Shown piece by piece: positions 24,782-33,332 of a stretch of 53,858 bases of DNA. The stretch spans positions 1 to 53,858 of the forward strand of contig CAYLIC010000011.1 of the NCBI GenBank assembly GCA_964383815.1. The letters run 5' to 3'. Position numbers and translations under genes: made by a program. Every line of letters starts with the position of its first letter. Position 1 is the first letter of the stretch. The notes under the pieces are model-generated. The model saw nothing but the letters and a program-made list of their open reading frames with translations. It was not told the origin of the DNA and made no database searches. The DNA is from UBA11524 sp964383815. Its GTDB lineage: Bacteria; Bacillota; Clostridia; Christensenellales; Aristaeellaceae.

Positions 24782-25318
24782 TTACCTGCCGCTCTTCAGG
24801 CAGGCGCCGTTTTTGATGAAGTAGTCCGCGCCGCTCCACAGGGTGATGACCAGCACCCAGATGAGCAGCAGGGCGCTGAACCAATGGCTGAGGGCTGGCA
24901 GGCGGTTGAGCATCAGGAACAGCACCAGGGCAATCTGGCTCACGGTTTTGATTTTCCCCAGCTTGCCGGCGGCAATCACCTGCCCGTTGCCCACGGCGAC
25001 CATGCGCAGGCCATCCACGCACAGCTCCCGGGCCAGGATGATGACCACCGCCCAGGCGGGCATGAGGCCGACGTGAATCAGCATAATGAAGGCGCTCAGG
25101 TTCAGCAGCTTGTCGGCTACCGGGTCGATAAACTTGCCAAAGTCCGTCACGATGCCGTTTTTCCGGGCGATGTGCCCATCCAGAAAATCGGTGAAGGCGG
25201 CAGCGCCAAAAACGGCGGCAGCCAGTAGGTTGCACAGGGTGGTGCCGGGGTACATCAGCGCCACCATCACGGGGATCAGCCCCATGCGCACCAGGGATAG
25301 CTTGTTAGGCAGGTTCAT
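24782..25318 (-). CDS. pgsA: CDP-diacylglycerol-glycerol-3-phosphate 3-phosphatidyltransferase
   Basis: Makes phosphatidylglycerophosphate, precursor of phosphatidylglycerol. 178 residues (MNLPNKLSLVRMGLIPVM) with four to five hydrophobic helices. The CDP-alcohol phosphotransferase motif D-x2-DG-x2-AR-x8-G-x3-D-x3-D is complete in DFLDGHIARKNG followed by FGKFIDPVADK. The start overlaps the rimO stop by ATGA; rimO-pgsA pairing is common in Clostridia. Confidence 0.95.
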   Translation of the reverse strand: MNLPNKLSLVRMGLIPVMVALMYPGTTLCNLLAAAVFGAAAFTDFLDGHIARKNGIVTDFGKFIDPVADKLLNLSAFIMLIHVGLMPAWAVVIILARELCVDGLRMVAVGNGQVIAAGKLGKIKTVSQIALVLFLMLNRLPALSHWFSALLLIWVLVITLWSGADYFIKNGACLKSGR

Positions 25319-26628
25319 TGCATTTCTCCCATCAGGTCGTAGGTTTCAGCCCGGGTGATTTTCACATTGACAAAGGAGCCAATCTCCGGCGTCTTTTTGG
25401 CGGTAAAGACAATTTCGCCATCGGTTTCCGGGGCCTCAAACTGGCTGCGGCCCAGGATGAACCCATCCTCGCTCACATCGGTGACCAGCACCTTTTCCAC
25501 AGTGTTCAGGCGCAGCCGGTTCCGCTTGAGGGAAATGCCCGCCTGCAGGTTCATCAGCCTGTCCAGGCGCTCCTGTTTGATTTCCTCGGGAATCTGGTCG
25601 GGCATGCGGGCGGCAGGGGTGTCCTCCTCGGCGGAATAGGCAAAGGCACCCAGCCTGTCAAACTCTGCCTCCTGCAAAAAGTCCAGCAGCTGCTGGAACT
25701 GTTCCTCCGTTTCACCGGGGAAGCCCACAATGATGCTGGTGCGCAGGGCAAATCCTCGCTCCCGTGCCAGCCGCAGGCAGCGGCGAATGTCGCTGGAATC
25801 GCCCCGGCGGTGCATGCGGCGCAGCACGGTATCGTTGATATGCTGGATGGGCAAATCAAGATACTTGCAAATGTTGTCATGCCGGGCCATCACGTCCAGC
25901 AAGCGCTGATCGGTTTCATCCGGGTAGCAGTACAGCACCCGCAGCCAGTCCACACCCTCAATGGCGGCAGCCTTTTCCATCAGCTCCGGCAGAGCGGAGT
26001 GCTCCTGCCAGTCCGTGCCATAGCGGGTGGTGTCCTGGGCCACCAGGATGTGCTCCTTCACGCCTTGACTGGCCAGGCGGGCAACCTCCTCCAGCACGGC
26101 CTTTTCGTCCCGGGAGCGGTAGTGACCGCGAATCAGCGGAATGGCGCAGAAGGTGCAGCGGTTGTTGCAGCCATCTCCAATGCGGGTATAGGCGGTATAG
26201 CCGGGGGTGGTCAGCACCCGGCTGTGCTCCAGAAAGTCGAACTTCTCCTGGCACAGGGACTGGCGCTTGCCTGCCAGCGCCTGGTCGATGGCGTCCGCCA
26301 GGTGCTCATACTGGTTCACGCCCATCAGCAGGTCAATCTCCGGGATCTCCTCCAGCAGGCTTTTTTCATACCGCTGGGCCAGGCAGCCAGTAACCACCAG
26401 GGCCTTGCACCTGCCTGTTTTCTTATATTCTGCCATTTCCAGAATGGCATCGATGGATTCCTCCTTGGCGGACTCGATAAACCCGCAGGTGTTCACCATC
26501 AGCACATCGGCCTCTGCCGGGTCGCCGGTGAAGGTATAGCCTCTGTCCTGCAAAAGGCCCAGCGCCAGCTCGGAATCCACGCGGTTCTTGTTGCAGCCCA
26601 GGGAAATCATGCCAACTTTCAGCTTCAT
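25315..26628 (-). CDS. rimO: Ribosomal protein S12 methylthiotransferase RimO
   Basis: Radical SAM enzyme adding a methylthio group to the conserved Asp of S12. 437 residues. N-terminal UPF0004 domain with three cluster cysteines (ISLGCNKNRVDSE, VNTCGFIESAKEES, VTGCLAQRY), radical SAM motif CNNRCTFCAIPLIRG and a C-terminal TRAM domain (about 370-435). GCNKNRVDSE distinguishes RimO from MiaB. A TACAAT -10 lies upstream near 26673, but the -35 is poor. Confidence 0.96.
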   Translation of the reverse strand: MKLKVGMISLGCNKNRVDSELALGLLQDRGYTFTGDPAEADVLMVNTCGFIESAKEESIDAILEMAEYKKTGRCKALVVTGCLAQRYEKSLLEEIPEIDLLMGVNQYEHLADAIDQALAGKRQSLCQEKFDFLEHSRVLTTPGYTAYTRIGDGCNNRCTFCAIPLIRGHYRSRDEKAVLEEVARLASQGVKEHILVAQDTTRYGTDWQEHSALPELMEKAAAIEGVDWLRVLYCYPDETDQRLLDVMARHDNICKYLDLPIQHINDTVLRRMHRRGDSSDIRRCLRLARERGFALRTSIIVGFPGETEEQFQQLLDFLQEAEFDRLGAFAYSAEEDTPAARMPDQIPEEIKQERLDRLMNLQAGISLKRNRLRLNTVEKVLVTDVSEDGFILGRSQFEAPETDGEIVFTAKKTPEIGSFVNVKITRAETYDLMGEMQ

Positions 26629-26721
26629 GGGTGGTCCTCTCCGTATTCAGAATAATACGCGCCTATTGTATCATGTTTTTTTCTGTTTGAAAAGAAGAAT
26701 GGTGTCATTCGGGAACATAAA

Positions 26722-26752
26722 AACCGCCCGAACATCCTTCGTCCGGGCGGTT
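26722..26752 (-). terminator. Terminator of the rml operon
   Basis: 9-bp outer stem AACCGCCCG/CGGGCGGTT (26722-26730/26744-26752) with partial inner pairing, followed on the minus strand by TTTTATG. It ends the six-gene operon starting at 33207. Confidence 0.85.
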
Positions 26753-26780
26753 CTGGAATTCACCGTAAGGAAGGCCAGCC

Positions 26781-27632
26781 TTACTGGTTTGCCTGCAGCT
26801 CCAGCAGGTAGCGGGACAGGGCCTCCTGCCAGGGTGGCAGCCGGTTGAAGCCGGCAGCGTCCAGGCTGGCCTTGCTCAGGCGGGAGTTGGCCGGGCGCTT
26901 GGCAGGCGTGGGATACTGGCTGGTGGGCATCGGGTTCACCCGGCAGCGGCAGCCGCCCTGGTGCATGATTTCCGTGGCAAACTCCGCCCAGGAGCAGAAG
27001 CCCTCGTTGGTGGCGTGGTAGATGCCATAGCGGTTGGTCTGAATCATGTCGCAGATGAGGCGGGCCAGATCCCTGGTGTAGGTGGGCGAGCCAAACTGAT
27101 CCGCCACCACGTTGATTTCCTGCTTCTCCGCGCCCAGGCGAAGCATGGTTTTCACAAAGTTGTGCCCGTTCAGGCCAAACACCCACGCTGTGCGGACGAT
27201 GAAGTACCGGGTCATCAGGCTGCGGACGGCCTCCTCGCCCTGCACCTTGCTCAGGCCATATACGTTCTTGGGGTTGTAGGGTGCGTTGACCTCGAAGGGC
27301 GTTTCGCCTTCCCCGTTGAACACATAGTCGGTGGACACCAGGAGCAGCTTGGCATCCACTGCCAGGGCGGCGCGAACCATGTTCAGCGTGCCCATGCCGT
27401 TTACGCCGGCGCATTTTTCCGGCTCCTGCTCCGCCTTGTCCACGGCGGTATAGGCCGCGCAGTGCACAATGGCGTCCGGGTCGTAGGCGCGGATGGCGCG
27501 CATCACGGCCTCGCCGTCCGTCAGGTCAAAGTCCTGGTAGTCCACGCCCATGGCGTCAATCTTCAGCTCCGCCAGGCGCTTCATCACGTCATAGCCCAGC
27601 TGGCCCGCAACACCTGTAACCAGTACCTTCAT
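26781..27632 (-). CDS. rmlD: dTDP-4-dehydrorhamnose reductase
   Basis: Last step of dTDP-L-rhamnose synthesis. 283 residues, SDR fold: nucleotide motif VTGVAGQLGYDV, HCAAYTAVDKAE, and the catalytic YGLSKVQGE (Y-x3-K). C-terminal substrate domain with RPANSRLSKA. Eleven bases follow rmlB. The companion genes rmlA and rmlC are not in the window, so the pathway must be completed elsewhere or the enzyme used for another dTDP sugar. Confidence 0.94.
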   Translation of the reverse strand: MKVLVTGVAGQLGYDVMKRLAELKIDAMGVDYQDFDLTDGEAVMRAIRAYDPDAIVHCAAYTAVDKAEQEPEKCAGVNGMGTLNMVRAALAVDAKLLLVSTDYVFNGEGETPFEVNAPYNPKNVYGLSKVQGEEAVRSLMTRYFIVRTAWVFGLNGHNFVKTMLRLGAEKQEINVVADQFGSPTYTRDLARLICDMIQTNRYGIYHATNEGFCSWAEFATEIMHQGGCRCRVNPMPTSQYPTPAKRPANSRLSKASLDAAGFNRLPPWQEALSRYLLELQANQ

Positions 27633-27643
27633 ACGAACACCCC

Positions 27644-28663
27644 TTACCGATTTCCGTACATCTTCTCGTAATACTGCTGATACTCACCGGAGATAATCTC
27701 CTGCCACCAGTCCTTATTGTCCAGGTACCACTGGATGGTCTTTTTGATGCCGTCCTTGAACATGGTTTCTGGCAGCCAGCCCAGCTCGTTATGAATTTTG
27801 GTGGGGTCGATGGCGTAGCGCAGGTCGTGGCCCTTCCGGTCGCCCACATAGGTAATGAGGCTTTCCGGCTTGCCCAGCTCGTGGCAGATGATTTTCACAA
27901 TATCGATGTTCTTCATCTCGTTGTGGCCGCCAATGTTGTACACCTGGCCCACCCGGCCATTGTGAATAATCAGGTCAATGGCCTTGCAGTGATCCTCCAC
28001 ATACAGCCAGTCGCGGACATTTTCGCCAGTGCCGTACACAGGCAGGGGCTTATCGGCCAAGGCGTTGGCGATCATCAGGGGGATCAGCTTCTCCGGGAAG
28101 TGATAGGGGCCATAATTGTTGGAGCAGCGGCTGATGGTCACTGGCAGGCCGAAGGTGCGGTGGTAGGCTAGCACCAGCAGGTCAGCACCCGCCTTGGAGG
28201 AGGAATAGGGGCTGCTGGTGTGGATGGGGGTTTCCTCGGTGAAGAACAGGTCGGGGCGATCCAGGGGCAGGTCGCCATAGACCTCGTCAGTGGACACCTG
28301 ATGATAGCGCTGAATGCCATACTTGCGGCAGGCATCCATCAGCGTGGCGGTGCCCATGATGTTGGTTTGCAGGAACACGCCGGGGTTCTCAATGGAGCGG
28401 TCCACATGGCTCTCTGCTGCGAAGTTCACCACAATGTCCGGGTGCTCCTCTTCAAACAGCTGGAACACCGCCTCCCGGTCGCAAATGTCCGCCTTCACAA
28501 AGCGGAACTGGGGGTTATCCATCACAGGCTTCAGGGTGGAAAGATTGCCTGCGTAGGTCAATTTGTCAAGGCACACGATGCGGTAATCCGGGTATTTCTT
28601 CAGCATGTGAAACACAAAGTTGCTGCCGATAAATCCGGCGCCGCCGGTTACGATAATGTTCAT
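27644..28663 (-). CDS. rmlB: dTDP-glucose 4,6-dehydratase
   Basis: Converts dTDP-glucose to dTDP-4-dehydro-6-deoxyglucose with bound NAD+. 339 residues, full length. GGAGFIGSNFV at the N-terminus, STDEVYGDLP (catalytic Asp-Glu), and YSSSKAGADLLV with Y-x3-K are visible, as is ISRCSNNYGPYHFPEKLIP. AAAGGAT precedes ATG 28663. It is placed with rmlD and carbohydrate genes in one operon. Confidence 0.96.
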   Translation of the reverse strand: MNIIVTGGAGFIGSNFVFHMLKKYPDYRIVCLDKLTYAGNLSTLKPVMDNPQFRFVKADICDREAVFQLFEEEHPDIVVNFAAESHVDRSIENPGVFLQTNIMGTATLMDACRKYGIQRYHQVSTDEVYGDLPLDRPDLFFTEETPIHTSSPYSSSKAGADLLVLAYHRTFGLPVTISRCSNNYGPYHFPEKLIPLMIANALADKPLPVYGTGENVRDWLYVEDHCKAIDLIIHNGRVGQVYNIGGHNEMKNIDIVKIICHELGKPESLITYVGDRKGHDLRYAIDPTKIHNELGWLPETMFKDGIKKTIQWYLDNKDWWQEIISGEYQQYYEKMYGNR

Positions 28664-28708
28664 GATACCATCCTTTCTCGCGTGAGGCGACAGAGGCGCT
28701 GCCCCTGG

Positions 28709-29341
28709 TTACAGCTGGCGCAGGTAGGCGGCGATGGCCTCATCCTGGCAGGCAGGGAAGAAGTATTCGGCGAAGTGCTCGCCGCTGATGGTTTCCCGGA
28801 GGAAATCCTGGTCGATGTCGTGGAGGATGTCGATCAGCGGGCGGTAGGTGATGGCCTTCACGCCGTCGAGAATCTTCTTGTTCCGCTGCTCGGGCACCAC
28901 CCGCTCCTTGGGGTAGCCGTTGCCGTGACCAAAGCCGAACAGCTGCTGGAAGATCATCTCCAGGTTCAGCTCCGCACCCCAGCCAAATCCCTTGGCAAAG
29001 GGCAGGGCCACGCAGTTGCCATCGTTAATCTGGGCGAACATGTACCCATCGGAGGGATCCACCACATGCCCGCACAGCACGCCGGGAAAGCTGTTGCAGG
29101 CCAGCATGGCACCCTCGCCGGTGCCGCAGCCGGTTACCACATAGTCCGCCGCGCCGGTGGACAAAAGCAGGGAGGCCAGCAGGCCGCACTTCACATAGGT
29201 CAGCTGGCATTCGTCCTCGGCGGTGTACATGCCATAGTTGATGACGGTGTGGCCCATGGGCTCCACAACCTTCTTCAGGGAGGCCTCAATCATGCCGTTC
29301 TTGGCGGCCTGGCTGTTTTCGTTTATCAATGCAATCCGCAT
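28709..29341 (-). CDS. RpiB/LacA/LacB-family sugar-phosphate isomerase-like protein
   Basis: 210 residues from ATG 29341 (MRIALINENSQAAKNGM). The family core is visible: NYGMYTAED, ADYVVTGCGTGEGAMLACN (active-site loop with Cys) and the HVVDPSDGYMFAQINDGNC segment. It is about 60 residues longer than typical RpiB, with an extra C-terminal part rich in acidic and aromatic residues. The reaction is aldose-ketose isomerisation of a phosphorylated sugar, substrate unknown. It shares an operon with GH31 and rml genes. Confidence 0.88.
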   Translation of the reverse strand: MRIALINENSQAAKNGMIEASLKKVVEPMGHTVINYGMYTAEDECQLTYVKCGLLASLLLSTGAADYVVTGCGTGEGAMLACNSFPGVLCGHVVDPSDGYMFAQINDGNCVALPFAKGFGWGAELNLEMIFQQLFGFGHGNGYPKERVVPEQRNKKILDGVKAITYRPLIDILHDIDQDFLRETISGEHFAEYFFPACQDEAIAAYLRQL

Positions 29342-29372
29342 AAAATCCATCCTTTCCGATCAGCTTGCTTCA

Positions 29373-29855
29373 TTATAGCACAGTTGGGCCGTTGTTGCAA
29401 TCGCAGGCAAGGCGCAGGTGCAGCAGGTATTCCTCCGTGTCCGGCTCGAGCTCCTTTTCCCCCGTGGGCAGAAACCCGTGCCGCTGGTAGAACCGCAGCG
29501 CCTTTCCGTTCTTCTCCAGGGCCCACAGGTGGGTGGCGTGGCGTTCCTCCACCGCATAGCGCAGCAGCGCCGCGCCCACCCCGTGGCCCTGCAGGCATGG
29601 CTCCACATACAGCTGGCGCACCTCATCGCCGTGAACGGTCACCATGCCGCGAACAATGCCATCATCATACACCAGGGTGTCCGCCAGGCGTCGGGCATCC
29701 TCCTGGAACTGCCGGGCCACGGTGAGCACCTGCATTTTCCCAAAGGAATAGCCCTCATCCTGAAAGATGGGGAAGAAGCTCAGCCGGTTGTTGAACACCA
29801 GCATTTCCGCAATGCGGCCCGCATCCTCCTTTGTGGCGGGACGAATGCTTTGCAT
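29373..29855 (-). CDS. GNAT-family N-acetyltransferase
   Basis: 160 residues from ATG 29855 (MQSIRPATKEDAGRIAEML), AGAGGTGA upstream within the end of the GH31 gap. GNAT motifs: VRQLYVEPCLQGHGVGAALL (acetyl-CoA loop) and the typical LRFYQRHGFLPTGE. The substrate is unknown. Seven bases separate it from the GH31 stop, so it belongs to the same transcript. Confidence 0.88.
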   Translation of the reverse strand: MQSIRPATKEDAGRIAEMLVFNNRLSFFPIFQDEGYSFGKMQVLTVARQFQEDARRLADTLVYDDGIVRGMVTVHGDEVRQLYVEPCLQGHGVGAALLRYAVEERHATHLWALEKNGKALRFYQRHGFLPTGEKELEPDTEEYLLHLRLACDCNNGPTVL

Positions 29856-29862
29856 CACGCGC

Positions 29863-31929
29863 TCACCTCTGATAAATGTCGAAGGGCTTGCCATCCCGCA
29901 CCATCACGGGAATCACGTCCAGGGGCGCAGGAACGGCAACATACTGCCCGCCGGGGTAGCTTTCGCCGGTGCAGGCATCCACCCAGGTGCAGCCTGCAGG
30001 CAGGTATACCTGCCGGGTGGTGGCGCCGGCCTCCATCACGGGGGCCACAAGCAGATCCGGGCCGAACATGTAGCAGTCCTCCACCCGGGCGGCGGCGGCA
30101 TCGGCAGGGAAGTCGTAATACAGGGGGCGCATCACCGGCGCGCCGGTTTCGTGGGCGGCAAGCATCAGGCTGCGGATGTAGGGCCGCAGGCGCTCGCGGA
30201 TGAACAGGAACTTCACCAGAATGCTGTACACATCCTCGCCAAAGCTCCACACCTCATTGTCCTGGCCGGAGGTCAGCTGGCGCACGTTGTTGATGTACTC
30301 CTGCTCCCGCTCGTGCCATGGGCTGCGCTCGCCGTGCATGCGGAACACCGGGCAGAAGCAGCTCCACTGGAACCACCGCACCAGCAGCTCACGGAAAGCC
30401 GGATCGTCAATCACCCCGCCCAGGAAGCCGCCAATGTCGCTGGTCCACCAGGGAATGCCCGCCATGCCCATGCTCAGGCCGGCCTGCAGCTGCTCCCGCA
30501 TGGCCCGGAAGGAGGAGTGCACGTCCCCGGACCAGGTGAGCACGGCATACTTCTGGCTGCCTGCCCAGGCGCAGCGCACCAGGGACAGGATGTCCTTCTC
30601 CCCGGCGGCCTTCAGGCCCTCGTAAAAGCCCTTGGCATAACCCACAGGGTAGGTGTTGGTTACCTGCAGGGCCGGGCCTGCCCACAGGCGGTAGTTGTCG
30701 AAATCGTAGGAGGATTCCGGCTCCGCCTCGTCCAGCCAGAAGCAGTGGATGCCCTTGTCGTAATAGTTTTCCTTGCAGCGCTCCCACACATATTTCTGCG
30801 CGCCGGGGTGGGTGGCATCGTAGTACACGGTGGGGCCCATCCAGGTGTTGCGCTCGGAGCAGCGGTCGGTGGCCATCAGGTAGCCTCTTTCCGCCATGGG
30901 GCCCCAGTTTTCACTGCGCTCGTCAATGGTGGGCCACACGGACACGGCGGTTTCAATGCCCATGTCCCGCAGCTCCTTTACCATGGCCTCCGGGTCGGGC
31001 CAGTCCCGGGGTTCAAACTTAAAATCGCCCTGCAGCGTCCAGTGGAAGAAGTCAATCACAATCACGTCCATGGGCAGGCCGCGACGCTTGTGCTCCCGGG
31101 CCACGCGGAGAACCTCCTCCTGGTTGCGGTAGCGCAGCTTGCACTGCCAGTAGCCCATGCCGTATTCAGGCATCATGGGTGTGCGGCCGGTGGCAGCGGA
31201 GTATTGGTATTCAATCTCCGCCGGGGTGTCGCCAGCGGTGATGAAATAGTCCAGCTTTCTGGTGGAGCGGGCTGTCCACTCAGTTTTGTTGGTGCCGAAG
31301 GTGGCGGTGCCAATGGCGGGATTGTTCCACAGAAAGCCGTATCCCCTTGTGGACACATAGAAGGGTACGCTGGCCTGGGAGTTCCGGTGTGCCAGCTCCA
31401 GGGTGGCGCCCTTTTTGTCCAGGTGCCGGTGCTGGTACTGGCCCATGCCGAAAATCTTCTCATCGTCATAGGCCTCAAAGCGGGCGGTCAGCTCGTAGGC
31501 ATCGGTGCCCAGGATAGGCCGCATGTCCCTGGCGGCAATGCGCAGGGGAAGGCAGTAGCGGTTGATCCTGTCCCGGGTGCGCCAGTATTCCTCCGTCAGC
31601 AGCTGACCCTTCTGGTTGTAGAAGCTGATCCACCCTTCCGGGTTCACCCGGGCGGTGATTTTGCCGTTGGTCAGCGTGGCCACGGTGCCGGTGGAATGGT
31701 ACTTTTTCCACTCCTCGCCCTGATACCAGGGGTCGGTGGTGTCGATGGTTTCAAAGGTGATGGTGCTGTCCGTTTCCTTCACAGGCTCGGTCAGCGCCCA
31801 GTCGTTTGTGTCCATGCGGGGGTCGGGGGTCATGCGGATGCGCAGGGAGTTCTCGCCCCAGGGGTCAATCCACACCCGGGTGTTTCCCTGGGCGATAATC
31901 AGGCGCTTTCCTTCCTGGTAAACGGTCAT
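29863..31929 (-). CDS. Glycoside hydrolase family 31 enzyme (alpha-glucosidase/alpha-xylosidase type)
   Basis: 688 residues, no signal peptide, so cytoplasmic. N-terminal GH31 beta-sandwich (about 1-215), then a TIM barrel with DVIVIDFFHWTLQGDF, the nucleophile Asp in CFWLDEAEPE and acid/base Asp in TWSGDVHSSF, GIPWWTSDIGGF, and a C-terminal beta-domain. The Phe/Trp-rich active site and the WLDEAEPE motif fit alpha-glucosidase or alpha-xylosidase subfamilies; exact specificity is unclear. It begins 15 bases after the exported pseudo-protease gene. Confidence 0.93.
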   Translation of the reverse strand: MTVYQEGKRLIIAQGNTRVWIDPWGENSLRIRMTPDPRMDTNDWALTEPVKETDSTITFETIDTTDPWYQGEEWKKYHSTGTVATLTNGKITARVNPEGWISFYNQKGQLLTEEYWRTRDRINRYCLPLRIAARDMRPILGTDAYELTARFEAYDDEKIFGMGQYQHRHLDKKGATLELAHRNSQASVPFYVSTRGYGFLWNNPAIGTATFGTNKTEWTARSTRKLDYFITAGDTPAEIEYQYSAATGRTPMMPEYGMGYWQCKLRYRNQEEVLRVAREHKRRGLPMDVIVIDFFHWTLQGDFKFEPRDWPDPEAMVKELRDMGIETAVSVWPTIDERSENWGPMAERGYLMATDRCSERNTWMGPTVYYDATHPGAQKYVWERCKENYYDKGIHCFWLDEAEPESSYDFDNYRLWAGPALQVTNTYPVGYAKGFYEGLKAAGEKDILSLVRCAWAGSQKYAVLTWSGDVHSSFRAMREQLQAGLSMGMAGIPWWTSDIGGFLGGVIDDPAFRELLVRWFQWSCFCPVFRMHGERSPWHEREQEYINNVRQLTSGQDNEVWSFGEDVYSILVKFLFIRERLRPYIRSLMLAAHETGAPVMRPLYYDFPADAAAARVEDCYMFGPDLLVAPVMEAGATTRQVYLPAGCTWVDACTGESYPGGQYVAVPAPLDVIPVMVRDGKPFDIYQR

Positions 31930-31944
31930 GGTATTGCTCCTCTC

Positions 31945-33207
31945 TTATTCCAGGGTAAAGGTCATGGAGCCGCCCAGGGCGCCATTCAGGTAGAAGCTGA
32001 GGGTGTATTCCCCGCCGGGCAGCTCGCCGCAATAGGTGGTGTAGGAAGTGAACAGCTCGGTGATGTCAACGTTCCAGTCGTCCTGTTCCTGCAGGGAAGG
32101 CGAGAACAGAAAGCTCCCCTCCAGGGTAAAGCAGTATCCCTCCGGGGATACCAGGCTGGTTACCAGCAGGGCGGTTTGCTCCTCCTCCACCTGATAGGCA
32201 GAGCGCACCTGAAGGAAAATGGCGCTGTCCGGCTCCAGGAGTGCCTGGGCGGTTATGGCGGGCATGGGTGGCTGGCGGGTGTTGGCGGCGCTTTCCGCCC
32301 GGGCGGCAGGCACGGCGCTCAGGTACATGTCCGCATTGGTGAAGGCATAGCGGTCAAAGGCCTCCGGGGCGGGCAGCTCCACCGCCTGGGCCAGGCTTTC
32401 CGGCATAGCCATGCCGGTGGCAGGCTCGCCATGGGCGTGCTGGAGCCACAGGCGATAGCTGCGCCCGGGCGGCACCAGCAGGGTGGCCCGGGAGGTTCCC
32501 TCCGTTGTGTAATAGGAATAGTAGGGATTCGCCACATCCTCCACAAAGAGGACATTCAGGCAATCCTCCTGGCTGCAGGCCATATCGCAGGCAGACCAGT
32601 CCACATCAATCTCCCCCGCGCCCGGCACAGCCGTGAAGCCGGCAACCCATGTGGCGTTGTGCTTCACTGCCTGCAGCAGCTGCCCGGCAATGCCCACATA
32701 GCGGTTGACGCCTTCCCCATAGGAGGCCACGCACAGGCCGCACAGGCTGGCCTCATTGTCCAGCAGAATGCCGCCGGGCAGCATGGGCACCTGGGCGGTA
32801 AAGGTCAGCGCATAGTCCTCCCCATAGGGGATAATGGCCCGCTGCTCCAGGGTGGAATAGCAGGGCGCACCCTTTTCGTCATAGCCGAGCACTGCCACAG
32901 GCGCGCCTTCCAGGTTCAGCGCCAGCGGCTCGGCAGGGGAAGGGGATGCCAGGGTCAACAGTGCCAGGTCGCTGCCCATAGGGCGCACCTGGGTGATAGC
33001 CATTGTTCCGCCGGCGCCCTGGGCCATCAGGGTGCCCTGCTCCGCCAGGTGGGCGGCAGCCAGCAGGGTGGAGGCATCCTGGCACAGGGCGGCTGTGCCC
33101 ACAGGGGTGCCATCCTCCGCCACCAGCAGGTAAAAGGGGCTGGCGTCCTCCGCCAGGGCGGGACAGGCCAGCAGCAGCGCCAGCAGCAGAATCAGCCATT
33201 TTCTCAT
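31945..33207 (-). CDS. Exported protein with degenerate trypsin-like domain
   Basis: 420 residues from ATG 33207. Residues 1-19 (MRKWLILLLALLLACPALA) are a signal peptide. Residues about 25-200 follow the order of an S1-type serine protease: GTAALCQDASTLLAAAHLA at the His region, SDLALLTL at the Asp region, then PGGILLDNEASLCGLC where an active protease would have GNSGGP. The catalytic Ser is missing, so it is probably not a peptidase. The C-terminal half is beta-rich with Ig-like character. First gene of the GH31-rml operon; perhaps a binding or scaffold protein (inference). Confidence 0.7.
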   Translation of the reverse strand: MRKWLILLLALLLACPALAEDASPFYLLVAEDGTPVGTAALCQDASTLLAAAHLAEQGTLMAQGAGGTMAITQVRPMGSDLALLTLASPSPAEPLALNLEGAPVAVLGYDEKGAPCYSTLEQRAIIPYGEDYALTFTAQVPMLPGGILLDNEASLCGLCVASYGEGVNRYVGIAGQLLQAVKHNATWVAGFTAVPGAGEIDVDWSACDMACSQEDCLNVLFVEDVANPYYSYYTTEGTSRATLLVPPGRSYRLWLQHAHGEPATGMAMPESLAQAVELPAPEAFDRYAFTNADMYLSAVPAARAESAANTRQPPMPAITAQALLEPDSAIFLQVRSAYQVEEEQTALLVTSLVSPEGYCFTLEGSFLFSPSLQEQDDWNVDITELFTSYTTYCGELPGGEYTLSFYLNGALGGSMTFTLE

Positions 33208-33245
33208 CCTTCGCAAGCCTCCTTGCAACGGTCGCTTTTGCATTC

Positions 33246-33275
33246 ATTGTACCACAGCCGCTTTGCTCTTGACAA
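33246..33275 (-). promoter_or_regulatory. Promoter of the GH31-rml operon
   Basis: TTGTCA (33275-33270) and TACAAT (33251-33246) on the minus strand, spacer 18. The -35 overlaps, on the opposite strand, the -35 of the divergent promoter at 33269-33297. Confidence 0.7.
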
Positions 33276-33297
33276 TCCCCCGCTGCTGGCTTATCAT
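33269..33297 (+). promoter_or_regulatory. Promoter of the DUF3737 gene
   Basis: TTGACA (33269-33274) and TATCAT (33292-33297), spacer 17, 36 bases before ATG 33333. AAAGGAGG precedes the start. Confidence 0.78.
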
Positions 33298-33332
33298 GGG
33301 TTTGTGTATGACCAAAGGAGGTACTTTCCACC

